Source: Lichenicola cladoniae
GTDB lineage: Bacteria; Pseudomonadota; Alphaproteobacteria; Acetobacterales; Acetobacteraceae
Length of the DNA stretch: 64,000 bases
Direction: 5' to 3'
Assembly: GCF_013201075.1 (NCBI RefSeq)
Contig: NZ_CP053708.1
Span: 673,001 to 737,000, forward strand
Below are positions 12,182 through 22,739 of this stretch, one piece after another. Numbering within the stretch: position 1 is the stretch's first letter; every line of letters starts with the position of its first letter. The notes beneath the pieces were generated by a model, which saw nothing but the letters and a program-made list of their open reading frames with translations, was not told where the DNA came from and made no database searches. The position numbers and the translations under genes are program-made.

Positions 12182-12699
12182 GCCAACTGACCAATCGATG
12201 AGCCGGCGACCTGCATCATACGTCCACATGGCTTGGGCGCAACGATAAGTCCTAAGATCACGAAGATCTACCGCGCTGCCTTAAGGACCGGTTTGCCGTC
12301 GAAGGAACATTTCAAAGCGTTGCTAGACTCGAAACGGGTTGATGAACTCGTCGATACGATCGGTTCCGATGCATTAACGAGACGAAAGGCCTGGATCGAT
12401 CGATGCGAGCCCGGGACAATGTTGTTAATACGCCTGCTACTCATCGGGAATAGACCAGTCTGGATGGCTTACGATTCAAATGCCGGGCCAGACGCTTCAT
12501 CACGTTCTGGTGTCCCAGACCGTCTGCGAGGAGAACATGGGCGCGCTTGTTTGTGGCGAGCATGTAACAGTTCAAATGTGTCTCACTGTGCAACGATTAC
12601 AGAGCAGTTTCAGACTTGTTGCATTTGGATACGCGTCATAGCGTCCGAGCGCACACGAATTTGCGCCGTAGACCCCTGACGCGACCGGAGCTGCCGACC
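12182..12699. other. Intergenic region with lower GC, no convincing gene
   Basis: About 520 bases between the divergent protease and TonB-receptor genes, visibly poorer in GC than the flanks. A frame of about 148 codons exists on the plus strand from 12233, but it has no family motifs, runs past the receptor's start region and lacks the codon bias of the neighbours. The stretch probably carries promoters for both flanking genes. No clear Fur box or riboswitch was seen. Confidence 0.5.
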
Positions 12700-15600
12700 T
12701 TGAAAACGCTATTACGATACCGCAACCTACTTTTAGTATCTTCGGCTGCAGCCGGTTGCCTGGCTCTGGAAATGGCATCGCCGGCCTTCGCTCAAACTGC
12801 AGCGACGCCAACGGCAGCCGCTGGTAAGCATCCTGTAGCCGCAACGACCACGCCTGCCTCAGCCGGATCTGCCGCCGCGCCGTCTGCCGCGACCGGCACG
12901 GCCGCTCCGGTCTTTGCTGCGGCCAAGGCGCCTGACAAGGTCGAAAGCGTTGTCGTTACTGGCTCCATCCTTCGTAATCCGAACCTTTCCGGCGCCAACC
13001 CGGTCACGCGCCTGACCGCAACCGACCTGCAACGTCGCGGCATAACGACCGTCGCTTCCGCGCTGCAGCAGCTCTCGGCCAACGGATCGGGCAACCTGCC
13101 AACCAACTTTACCGGCAACGGCGCCTTTGCCTCCGGCGCCTCCGGCGTATCGCTGCGCGGGTTGACCACCGATTCAACCCTGGTGCTGATCGACGGTCAG
13201 CGCGCGGCTTATTATCCGCTCTCCGACGATGGCGAGCGCAACTTCGTCGACACAAACAGCATCCCGAACTCGATCGTCCAGACGATCGACGTGCAGCAGG
13301 ATGGTGGATCAGCGACCTACGGCGCCGACGCGGTCGCCGGCGTGGTGAACATCATCACCCGCAAGCAGATCGTTGGCTTCGAGGGTGGCGCCGAGGGCGG
13401 CTTGTCGCAGCGTACAGATGCCGGACACCAGCGGCTATATGCGACCTATGGTTACGGCGACCTGAAACACGACAACTACAACGTCTGGATCAACGGCGAG
13501 TATCAGCAGGACGACCTGCTGATGAACCGCGATCGCGGCTTTCCCTACAACACCGGCAACCTGATTGGCCTGCAGGGCACTAACGGCAATCCGAACGGAC
13601 TGACCGACGGCGCTATCTCCGGCATCGGCGCCACCCGTGTCGGCCTTGTGCGTCCGGCGACGGCAGACGGCACGTACGTTCCCGGTACGCAGTTCCAGCC
13701 GATCAACTCGGCACTCGGGTGCAGCGGGCTTACGACCCATGTCGTGTCGCAGGGTACGGTGTGCGAACAGAATACCGTCGGCGATTACAAGGTCATTAGC
13801 CCGAGCGACCGGCGCATCAGTTCAACCGCCAAGGCAACGGTGAACCTGAGCCCGAGCGCTCAGGCCTATGCGATGTTCACCTACTCGCAGAACCAGGTGT
13901 ACTTCCCGATGACACCGAGTTCGATCCGGCAGACCAGCGCGTCCGGCGATGCAGGCCTGACCAGCATCGTTCTGCCCGCCGTGCTCAGCAACGGCACGCT
14001 CAACCCGAACAACCCGTTTGCGGCGCAGGGACAGGACGCCCGCCTCTATTACCGCTTCGCCGACTTGAAACCGACTGAAACAGACTTCAATCAGACCTTT
14101 CGCGGGTCAGGTGGCGTCAATGGTTCGGTGTCGTCTCACTGGGGCGGTGACTGGGATTATAACGTCAGCTTCGTCGGAATGACCGACTCCCTACGCCGCA
14201 CCATTACCGGCGTCCCGACCTACCAGGGTATTCTTTCCGCGATCGCGGACGGCTCCTATAATTTCTCCGACCCGTCGCAGAACAGCGGCACTGTCCGTAA
14301 TGCCATCGCGCCGAGAGCCGTCCTGAACGCGAGCTCGCAGGAATACGCGCTCGACGTGGTGCTCTCGAAGGGCTTGTTCGAGCTCCCCGGCGGCATGGTC
14401 ACTCTCGGAATCGGCGGCCAGGCACGCTATGAATCACTATCCGATCCCAGCCTCAACCCCGATGATCCGCTCAATCCGAATGCACAATATCTGCCGCAGA
14501 TCAACCCGTTCAGCGCCTTCGGAACCCGCAAGGTCGGCTCGACCTTCTTCGAGGTCGGCATTCCGGTCGTCAAGCAGCTGAGCTTCGATGTTTCGGGGCG
14601 CTACGACCATTATTCCGAAGGCTTCAGTAATTTCGCGCCGAAGGTGGGTGTGGTCATAAAGCCGATTCAAGAGGTGACATTGCGCGGCACCTTCTCCAAG
14701 GGTTTTCGCGTTCCAAGCTTCGCCGAAACCGGCGGGCAGAATGTCGGCTTCATCAGCTACACACCATCGACCCCGGGCTTCATCAACCAGCATCTCAACG
14801 CCGCTGGCAATGGGCCGGACCTCTATGCACAGACCTACAGTGTCGGCCTGAACACCGTTGGCAACACCAATCTGAAGCCGGAGAAGTCGACCAACTTTAC
14901 CGGTGGCGTGATCCTGCAGCCAAAGCCCTGGATCAGCATGTCGGCCGACTATTACTATATCAAGAAGGACAACTACATCGTCACCGCCGACTTCAGCACG
15001 GCGCTCAACAACTACTTCAACAATCTGGCGCTTCCAGTCGGTACCACCGTGACGCCGTCGACGGCCGATCCGGATCACCCCAATGGAATGCCATCGGCGG
15101 GCTACGTTAATATCGGCTATATCAATGCAGCCAGCCTTGTCACCGACGGCTTCGACCTGTCGTTCACCACGAATGTCAGGCTGCCGGGCCGGCTGAACGA
15201 CGTCAAATGGATCAGCAACGGCACCCTGACGTACGTCAACCGCTACAACATCGACTATCCCGGCCTCGGTGTAGAGCGTTATGCCGGAACGATTGGTCCG
15301 GACAACATTACCTCGGCATCCGGCACGCCGCGCTGGCGCTCGAACTGGCAGAACACATTCATCTACAAGCGGCTCGCCACCACCGTGAACGTGAACTACA
15401 CCAGCGGATACAAGTTGACCGCCGAAGACGTCTCCGGTCCCGGGACGCGCAACGATTGCAGCCAGGCTCAGCAGGGTTTCGTCGGCGATCCGCAGCGCTG
15501 CCACGTCAACGGGTTCATCAACGTCGACCTGACGATCAACTACGCGCTGAACGACAAGCTCAACCTCTACACCAACATCTACAACGTTTTCGACAAAAGC

Positions 15601-15708
15601 CCGTCGCTCGATACCGGGACCTACGGTGGCTACCAGTACAACCCCTCGTGGGGCGCCGCAGGAATTCTCGGTCGTGCCTTCCGGTTCGGCGTCACCGGCA
15701 AGTTCTGA
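12700..15708 (+). CDS. TonB-dependent outer-membrane receptor
   Basis: Outer-membrane, TonB-energised importer of about 1002 residues. The likely start is TTG 12700, preceded by GGAG nine bases upstream; it yields a clear signal peptide ending SPAFAQ. An Ala/Thr/Pro-rich linker follows, then the plug domain with VESVVVTGSILRNPN (TonB-box-like region), VSLRGLTTDSTLVLIDGQR and GSATYGADAVAGVVNIITR. The long beta-barrel ends in the terminal phenylalanine typical of outer-membrane proteins (FRFGVTGKF). The plug resembles the large receptors of sphingomonads and acetic-acid bacteria for organic ligands rather than classical siderophore receptors. Ligand unknown; no catabolic genes adjoin it. Confidence 0.92.
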   Translation: MKTLLRYRNLLLVSSAAAGCLALEMASPAFAQTAATPTAAAGKHPVAATTTPASAGSAAAPSAATGTAAPVFAAAKAPDKVESVVVTGSILRNPNLSGANPVTRLTATDLQRRGITTVASALQQLSANGSGNLPTNFTGNGAFASGASGVSLRGLTTDSTLVLIDGQRAAYYPLSDDGERNFVDTNSIPNSIVQTIDVQQDGGSATYGADAVAGVVNIITRKQIVGFEGGAEGGLSQRTDAGHQRLYATYGYGDLKHDNYNVWINGEYQQDDLLMNRDRGFPYNTGNLIGLQGTNGNPNGLTDGAISGIGATRVGLVRPATADGTYVPGTQFQPINSALGCSGLTTHVVSQGTVCEQNTVGDYKVISPSDRRISSTAKATVNLSPSAQAYAMFTYSQNQVYFPMTPSSIRQTSASGDAGLTSIVLPAVLSNGTLNPNNPFAAQGQDARLYYRFADLKPTETDFNQTFRGSGGVNGSVSSHWGGDWDYNVSFVGMTDSLRRTITGVPTYQGILSAIADGSYNFSDPSQNSGTVRNAIAPRAVLNASSQEYALDVVLSKGLFELPGGMVTLGIGGQARYESLSDPSLNPDDPLNPNAQYLPQINPFSAFGTRKVGSTFFEVGIPVVKQLSFDVSGRYDHYSEGFSNFAPKVGVVIKPIQEVTLRGTFSKGFRVPSFAETGGQNVGFISYTPSTPGFINQHLNAAGNGPDLYAQTYSVGLNTVGNTNLKPEKSTNFTGGVILQPKPWISMSADYYYIKKDNYIVTADFSTALNNYFNNLALPVGTTVTPSTADPDHPNGMPSAGYVNIGYINAASLVTDGFDLSFTTNVRLPGRLNDVKWISNGTLTYVNRYNIDYPGLGVERYAGTIGPDNITSASGTPRWRSNWQNTFIYKRLATTVNVNYTSGYKLTAEDVSGPGTRNDCSQAQQGFVGDPQRCHVNGFINVDLTINYALNDKLNLYTNIYNVFDKSPSLDTGTYGGYQYNPSWGAAGILGRAFRFGVTGKF

Positions 15709-15715
15709 CGACAAC

Positions 15716-15745
15716 ACGATACGTGGGCTGTTGCCCACGTATCGT
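15716..15745. terminator. Perfect 13-bp hairpin between convergent genes
   Basis: ACGATACGTGGGC, a TGTT loop, then GCCCACGTATCGT: a fully matched 13-base-pair stem starting seven bases after the receptor's stop. There is no U-run, so it may be a non-canonical terminator or an mRNA-end stabiliser serving the receptor and the convergent iminopeptidase gene. Confidence 0.65.
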
Positions 15746-15765
15746 CTCCCGGCAGGAACTCTACG

Positions 15766-17739
<1,974 letters not shown>

Positions 17740-17743
<4 letters not shown>

Positions 17744-18474
17744 CGCCGGCTTCCCCCTGCAGGGGTCTCGATCCTCGCTGCCAGGGCTTCCCCCAGGAAC
17801 GCCAGTGCAGCGCCGCCGCCGCCGCCGGCGCTGCCACCGGTCATGCTGGCCGGCAGTCCTTCTTCCAGCACGGCCGAGTCGCGGCTGGCCAGTGCCAGCA
17901 GCATCGGCGGCAGGCCCGGCACCGGAACCCGCAGCAGCGCATCCTGCGTTGCCAGTCCGGCTGCCTCGCCATGCAGCTCGACCGCGTCCCAGGGCGCCGT
18001 GCGCACCAGCACGTCGCGCGTTCCGAGCAGCCTGGCGACCGTCCCGGCGGGTACGTTGCGGGCCATCAGCAACTGCAGCAGGGAGCCGTGGGCGCCGCCG
18101 ACCTGTTCGATGCAGAGCAGGGCGGAGTCGATCCCGAGCAGTCCGGGCAGGTCGCTGGTGACCCATTCGCCGATATCCTGCGTCCCGATCAGCGCCAGCA
18201 CCGCCGCGCGCACGCGGTCGACCAGGCCGATCGCCGCACGCCCGGCCTGCAGCACGCTTTGCGCATGCGCCGTCATGTCGGCCGCCTGCTGGCGCGCCGC
18301 CCCGATCATCGCCGCCATATGGTCGGCGAGGATCTCGCCATGCACCCGGCGTGGCGGCGACATCAGGCTGTAGATGTCCATCCGGGTTGCCAGCCAATCC
18401 GGGTTGTCGGTCAGGAACCGGGCGACCCGGGCTTCCTCGTCCAGCCGGTCGGAGGCCGCGCGGTCATTGTCCAT
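17740..18474 (-). CDS. DUF484 family protein
   Basis: A 244-residue cytoplasmic protein of the DUF484 family, GAF-like in fold. It opens with a short helical region ARVARFLTDNPDWLATR, the family's recognisable motif, and the rest fits a GAF-like sensor (SDLPGLLGIDSALLCIE). Its function is unknown, but it is typically encoded directly before xerC, as here, with a four-base overlap. The C-terminus carries a run of glycines (GGSAGGGGGAAL). ATG 18474 is preferred over upstream codons because the family motif follows shortly after. Confidence 0.85.
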
Positions 18475-18665
18475 TAGGGTGATCGCTCCCACACTGAGGA
18501 TGACCACGAGCAGGACAGCTGCCCGAGCTGGCCGATCCGCCCGAAATCGATGGAACCCTGTCCCTGAAGCGTGTCACGCAGCCGAGCTTAGCCGTCCCCG
18601 ACGCACCGACAAAGGGCCGGCTGGAAAGCGAACCGGCGGGCGAGGCTGGTGTCGCGCGGGTCTCG

Positions 18666-20846
18666 GTGCTGCTGCCTTATCCGCTCCTCGGCGCGTTCGA
18701 CTACGCACGTCCGGAAACGCTGGCCCTGGAACCCGGCGACATCGTGCTCGTGCCGCTGAACCGTCGTGCCGAGGTCGGCGTGGTCTGGGATGCGCCGGTC
18801 GGGCTGCCGCCCGATCTCGCGGCACCACCCTCCCGGCCGGTGGCGGACGCCAAGCTGAAGCCGGTCGCGGCGCTGCTGGACATCCCGCGCATGCCCGAGA
18901 GCCTGCGCCGCTTCGTGGACTGGGTGGCGGGTTACACGCTGAGCCCGCCTGGCCTTGTGCTGGCGATGGCGCTCCGCACCAATGCGTCCGCGCCTATCCC
19001 TCCCACCACCGGGTGGGTGCGGTCCGGCAGCAACTCCACCACCGCGCGCCTCACCCCGGCCCGGCAGCGCGTGCAGCAGGCGCTGGTGGACGGCCTCCCG
19101 CGCAACACCGCCGAGCTTGCCCGCATGGCCGCGGTCGGGACCGGCGTGGTGCGATCGATGGCGGAGGCCGGCCTGCTGATGGAGGTGGTGATCGAGACCC
19201 CGTCCGCGTTCCGCCGGCCCGATCCGGACCATCAGGACCCGGTGCTGTCGCCGGACCAGGAACGCACCGCGGAAAAGCTCAGGAACCTGGTGCATGCCCG
19301 CCGTTTCCAGGCGGCGCTGCTGGACGGCGTGACCGGTTCCGGCAAGACCGAGACTTATCTGGAAGCGGTCGCGGCCTGCCTTGCCGAAGGCCGGCAGGCG
19401 CTGGTGCTGCTGCCCGAAATCGCGCTGTCGGCGCAGTGGCTGCAGCGTTTCGTGCGCCGGTTCGGCGTCGAGCCGGCGGTCTGGCACTCCGATCTCGGCT
19501 CCAAGCGCCGTCGCATCACCTGGCGCGCGGTCGCCGGCGGCGAGGCGCAGGTGGTGGTCGGCGCACGGTCGGCACTGTTCCTGCCGTTCCCGGATCTGGG
19601 TTTGGTGATCGTCGACGAGGAGCACGAGACCGCCTTCAAGCAGGAAGACGGCGTCACCTACCATGCGCGCGACATGGCGGTGGTGCGGGCGCGCCTGTCC
19701 GCCGCACCGGTGGTGCTGGTGTCGGCGACGCCCAGCCTGGAAACGCTGGCCAACGTCGAGAGCGGCCGCTACGAGCATCTGTCGCTCGCCGTGCGCCACG
19801 GCGGCGCCAGCCTGCCGACCGTCGAGACGATCGACCTGCGCGACCATCCGCCTGAGCGTGGCCGGTTCCTGAGCCCGGCGATGATCGAGGCGGCGCTGGA
19901 CGCGATGCGTCGCGGCGAGCAGGCGATGCTGTTCCTGAACCGGCGTGGCTATGCCCCGCTCACCCTCTGCCGCACCTGCGGGCACCGCATCCAGTGCCCG
20001 AACTGCACGGCCTGGCTGGTCGAGCATCGCGCCCGCCGGCAGCTCGCCTGCCATCATTGCGGCCATACCGAAGCGGTGCCGACCCATTGCCCGTCCTGCA
20101 ACGCCGAGAACAGCCTGACCCCGATCGGGCCCGGCGTGGAGCGCATCACCGAGGAGGCGCGCGAGACTTTTCCAGATGCCCGCATCCTGGTGATGGCCAG
20201 CGATACGCTGCCCGGGCCGAATGCCGCCACCGAGGCGGTCCGCAAGATCGCCGACCGGGAGGTGGACCTGATCATCGGCACCCAGATCGTCGCCAAGGGC
20301 TGGCATTTCCCGGGGCTGACGCTGGTGGGCGTGGTCGATGCCGATCTCGGCCTGGCCGGCGGCGACCTGCGCGCCGCCGAGCGCACGGTGCAGCTGCTGC
20401 ACCAGGTGGCCGGGCGGGCGGGTCGTGCCGAAGCGCCGGGCCGGGTGTTGCTGCAGACCTACAACCCGACCCATCCGGTGATGCAGGCGTTGATCGCCAA
20501 CGATTTCGCCACCTTCATGCAGAAGGAAGCGGCGCAGCGCCGGCCCGGCAACTGGCCGCCCTATGGCCGTCTCGCCGCCCTGATCGTCAGTGCCGACACC
20601 GCGGAAGCGGCCGATGCAGCCGCGCAGGCGCTGGGCCGAACCGCGCCGAGGGGGGAGGGGCTGCAGGTGCTGGGTCCGGCCCCGGCACCGCTCGCGATCC
20701 TGCGCGGCCGTCATCGCCGGCGCCTGCTGTTGCGTACCCGCCGGGAAATCGCGGTGCAGCCGATCCTGCGCAGCTGGCTGCACGGATTGCAGCTGGCGCG
20801 TTCGGTGCAGGTCGACGTGGATATCGATCCGGTCTCGTTTCTATAA
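18666..20846 (+). CDS. priA: Primosomal replication-restart helicase PriA
   Basis: A 726-residue 3'-5' helicase that reloads the replisome at stalled forks. It has the N-terminal DNA-binding domain (LLPYPLLGAFDY), Walker A GVTGSGKTE (221-229), the DEEH box (317-320), and eight zinc-binding cysteines in two groups (435, 438, 444, 447 and 462, 465, 475, 478), then helicase motifs up to GRAGRA. GTG 18666 is the only standard start codon in frame after an in-frame stop at 18501. The homologous region may begin a few residues earlier (VARVS), so a CTG start cannot be excluded. It diverges from the DUF484 gene. Confidence 0.95.
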   Translation: MLLPYPLLGAFDYARPETLALEPGDIVLVPLNRRAEVGVVWDAPVGLPPDLAAPPSRPVADAKLKPVAALLDIPRMPESLRRFVDWVAGYTLSPPGLVLAMALRTNASAPIPPTTGWVRSGSNSTTARLTPARQRVQQALVDGLPRNTAELARMAAVGTGVVRSMAEAGLLMEVVIETPSAFRRPDPDHQDPVLSPDQERTAEKLRNLVHARRFQAALLDGVTGSGKTETYLEAVAACLAEGRQALVLLPEIALSAQWLQRFVRRFGVEPAVWHSDLGSKRRRITWRAVAGGEAQVVVGARSALFLPFPDLGLVIVDEEHETAFKQEDGVTYHARDMAVVRARLSAAPVVLVSATPSLETLANVESGRYEHLSLAVRHGGASLPTVETIDLRDHPPERGRFLSPAMIEAALDAMRRGEQAMLFLNRRGYAPLTLCRTCGHRIQCPNCTAWLVEHRARRQLACHHCGHTEAVPTHCPSCNAENSLTPIGPGVERITEEARETFPDARILVMASDTLPGPNAATEAVRKIADREVDLIIGTQIVAKGWHFPGLTLVGVVDADLGLAGGDLRAAERTVQLLHQVAGRAGRAEAPGRVLLQTYNPTHPVMQALIANDFATFMQKEAAQRRPGNWPPYGRLAALIVSADTAEAADAAAQALGRTAPRGEGLQVLGPAPAPLAILRGRHRRRLLLRTRREIAVQPILRSWLHGLQLARSVQVDVDIDPVSFL

Positions 20847-21206
20847 GTGCGGGCGGTTTTATCGAGGCTGCTCATGCAGGCGTGCAGAACAACATGGTTC
20901 TGAAGCGTACGGGTTCGGAAGTTCCTGTACTATGTATGGTCCCGACGCCTGCAACGGTTCCAGGCAGGATCGGCCGGGCCTGTGCGGTCGTCGTTTGTGA
21001 CTTCCCATGGTTCCAGCTATTGCTGATGAACACTCGGAGGTGCGAGCGATGTGCGCCAATCGTTCGGCCTGGCGCGACAGGACGGCAGAACCGGACGACG
21101 CGCCATGCTGTCAAAAGCCTCTGCAGGAGGTCGGAGTGCGCCTGCTTCGAGCCGATAAAAGCAGGTCTCGAGGTTTTTCAGTAACAATGAATTTCAGGAG
21201 GTAATC
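20847..21206. other. Intergenic region without a convincing gene
   Basis: About 360 bases after priA, lower in GC. A plus-strand frame from ATG 20894 could encode about 96 residues, but it shows no family motifs or Shine-Dalgarno sequence. The last bases contain the very strong ribosome binding site AGGAGGT (21197-21203) of the methyltransferase gene. Confidence 0.5.
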
Positions 21207-21947
21207 ATGGACTTTAACGGACCGAGCAGCACGATCTCGCTTGCGCGACACCAGGACACGTTCCTGACCCTCAAGGAAACCAGCGTCGAGAGGCGGTTCG
21301 ATATGCCGTTCCGACCCACCTACCCCTATGAGGGCTCCTATCTCAGCCATGCCCACGGCGCCCTGATCGCAAGGCTGCATGAAACGGGCATGATCGATGT
21401 CGGCATCGATGGCTGGCTTCTTCCCGCAGATGCATTGAAGCTTTACGAGCATGCCTTCTGCTGCGGCGGCGATATACTGGAGCTTGGCGCCTATCGCGGG
21501 CTGTCCGCATCGATCATGAGCAGTGCCATCGTCGATAGCGGGCGACGCAGCACCATTGTCAGCATCGACCTGGACGAAGACGCGATTGAGTTATCGACCC
21601 GCCAGTTGAAGGGAATGCCCGGCGGCGACGACGTTTATTTCTTCCGCGACGATGCCGCTTCGGCTGTCCGCAACCTGGCCGGAATCAAGCGCCAGTTCGC
21701 ATTCGCGTTCGTCGACCATTCGCACGCCTACGACCACGTTCTTCCCGCGTGCCAGATCCTGCACCGGGTTGTCGAACTCGGGGGCTTCGCCCTGTTCCAC
21801 GATTTCAACGATCCGCGCAACAGCAACGAAGCAACGCTCGACTACGGCGTCTATCAGGGCGTGCTGGATGGGCTGCGCGTGGATCGCTGGGAGTTCTGGG
21901 GCATCTATGGGTGCAGCGGCCTGTTCCGCCGTATCGGTCCCTGTTGA
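21207..21947 (+). CDS. Class I SAM-dependent methyltransferase
   Basis: A 246-residue cytoplasmic protein with a Rossmann-type methyltransferase fold (Methyltransf_24-like). Motif I is GGDILELGAYRGLSASIM (about residues 87-104), the acidic post-I residue lies in IVSIDLDEDAIEL, and FAFVDHSHAYDHV with FALFHDFNDPRN forms the later motifs. The substrate is unknown. It is preceded by an unusually strong Shine-Dalgarno AGGAGGT. The next gene, 43 bases downstream, is sulfotransferase-like, so the two may modify the same molecule, for example a glycan or secondary metabolite. Confidence 0.8.
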   Translation: MDFNGPSSTISLARHQDTFLTLKETSVERRFDMPFRPTYPYEGSYLSHAHGALIARLHETGMIDVGIDGWLLPADALKLYEHAFCCGGDILELGAYRGLSASIMSSAIVDSGRRSTIVSIDLDEDAIELSTRQLKGMPGGDDVYFFRDDAASAVRNLAGIKRQFAFAFVDHSHAYDHVLPACQILHRVVELGGFALFHDFNDPRNSNEATLDYGVYQGVLDGLRVDRWEFWGIYGCSGLFRRIGPC

Positions 21948-21990
21948 ACGATCGATCGTGTTGATCTCCGGCACGTAGGACGACCCGCGC

Positions 21991-22725
21991 ATGAGCGTTC
22001 TCTGGTGCCAGGGCATGTTCGCCAGTGGCTCGACCTGGCTCTACAACGTGGTGCTGGCGGTGGCGCATGCGGTCGATCCGGAACGCCCGGTCGACGGACG
22101 GTTCGTGTTCAACCTGGCGGATGCAGCCGGTCTCGACGCGCCGGAAATGCTGCACGTGGTGAAGGCGCATCAGGCCAGGGACGGCGTCGAAATCATCGCG
22201 GCGAAGGCCGAAGCAATCCTGGTGACGCTGCGCGATCCGCGCGACGCGGTGGTGTCGCTGATGCAGTATCAGAAGTTCTCGTTCAATCGCGCCCTGCTGA
22301 ACGTGTGCAACGCCGCCGAGGCGTGCGTGCTGCTCGGGCGTCTGCCGCAAGCCGTCACGCTGCATTACGAACTCGGCTTCGTCGACGATCCGCGCACGAT
22401 CGACGGTATTGCGGGGCATATGGGCGGGAGCCTGCTGCCCCGGCAGCGGGACGCGATCTTCCAGGCAACCCGCCGGCCCGCGGTCGAAGCCTTCATCGCC
22501 GGGCTGGAAGCGGAGCCCACCACCATCATCGATCGTGACGGCGATACCTACGATCTGCGCTCGCACTGGCATCTGCATCATGCAGGCCGCACCGGCGAGA
22601 GTGGGCGATGGCGGCGCCTGCTTTACCCGGCGCAGATCCAGGGCATAGAAACGTCCCTGGGTGACTGGATGAGGCTGTTCGGATATCAGCCGAACGAGAG
22701 CAGCCTCGACATGAACACGGCATAG
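21991..22725 (+). CDS. Sulfotransferase-like protein
   Basis: A 244-residue protein that starts with LWCQGMFASGSTWLYN, matching the 5'-phosphosulfate-binding loop of PAPS-dependent sulfotransferases (the S-G-[ST]-T-W element). It then has ILVTLRDPRDAVVSLMQYQ, matching the 3'-phosphate-binding segment (RDPRD). It therefore probably transfers sulfate from PAPS to an unknown acceptor, although proteins of this fold with other roles exist. No PAPS-synthesis genes (cysN, cysD or cysC) lie in the window. It lies between the methyltransferase and an S9 peptidase, all in the same direction with short gaps. Confidence 0.7.
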   Translation: MSVLWCQGMFASGSTWLYNVVLAVAHAVDPERPVDGRFVFNLADAAGLDAPEMLHVVKAHQARDGVEIIAAKAEAILVTLRDPRDAVVSLMQYQKFSFNRALLNVCNAAEACVLLGRLPQAVTLHYELGFVDDPRTIDGIAGHMGGSLLPRQRDAIFQATRRPAVEAFIAGLEAEPTTIIDRDGDTYDLRSHWHLHHAGRTGESGRWRRLLYPAQIQGIETSLGDWMRLFGYQPNESSLDMNTA

Positions 22726-22739
22726 GGGATATCGGGTCG

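Noticed and set aside
12233-12679. 148-codon plus-strand frame upstream of the TonB receptor
   Set aside because: No motifs, atypical composition, overlaps the likely promoter and sits in GC-poor spacer.
20915-20945. GGAAGTTCCTGTAC resembling part of an FRT/transposon-end sequence
   Set aside because: Only about ten bases match, with no partner repeat, integrase or transposase nearby.
20894-21184. About 96-codon plus-strand frame between priA and the methyltransferase
   Set aside because: No family motif, no ribosome binding site, unusual residue composition.
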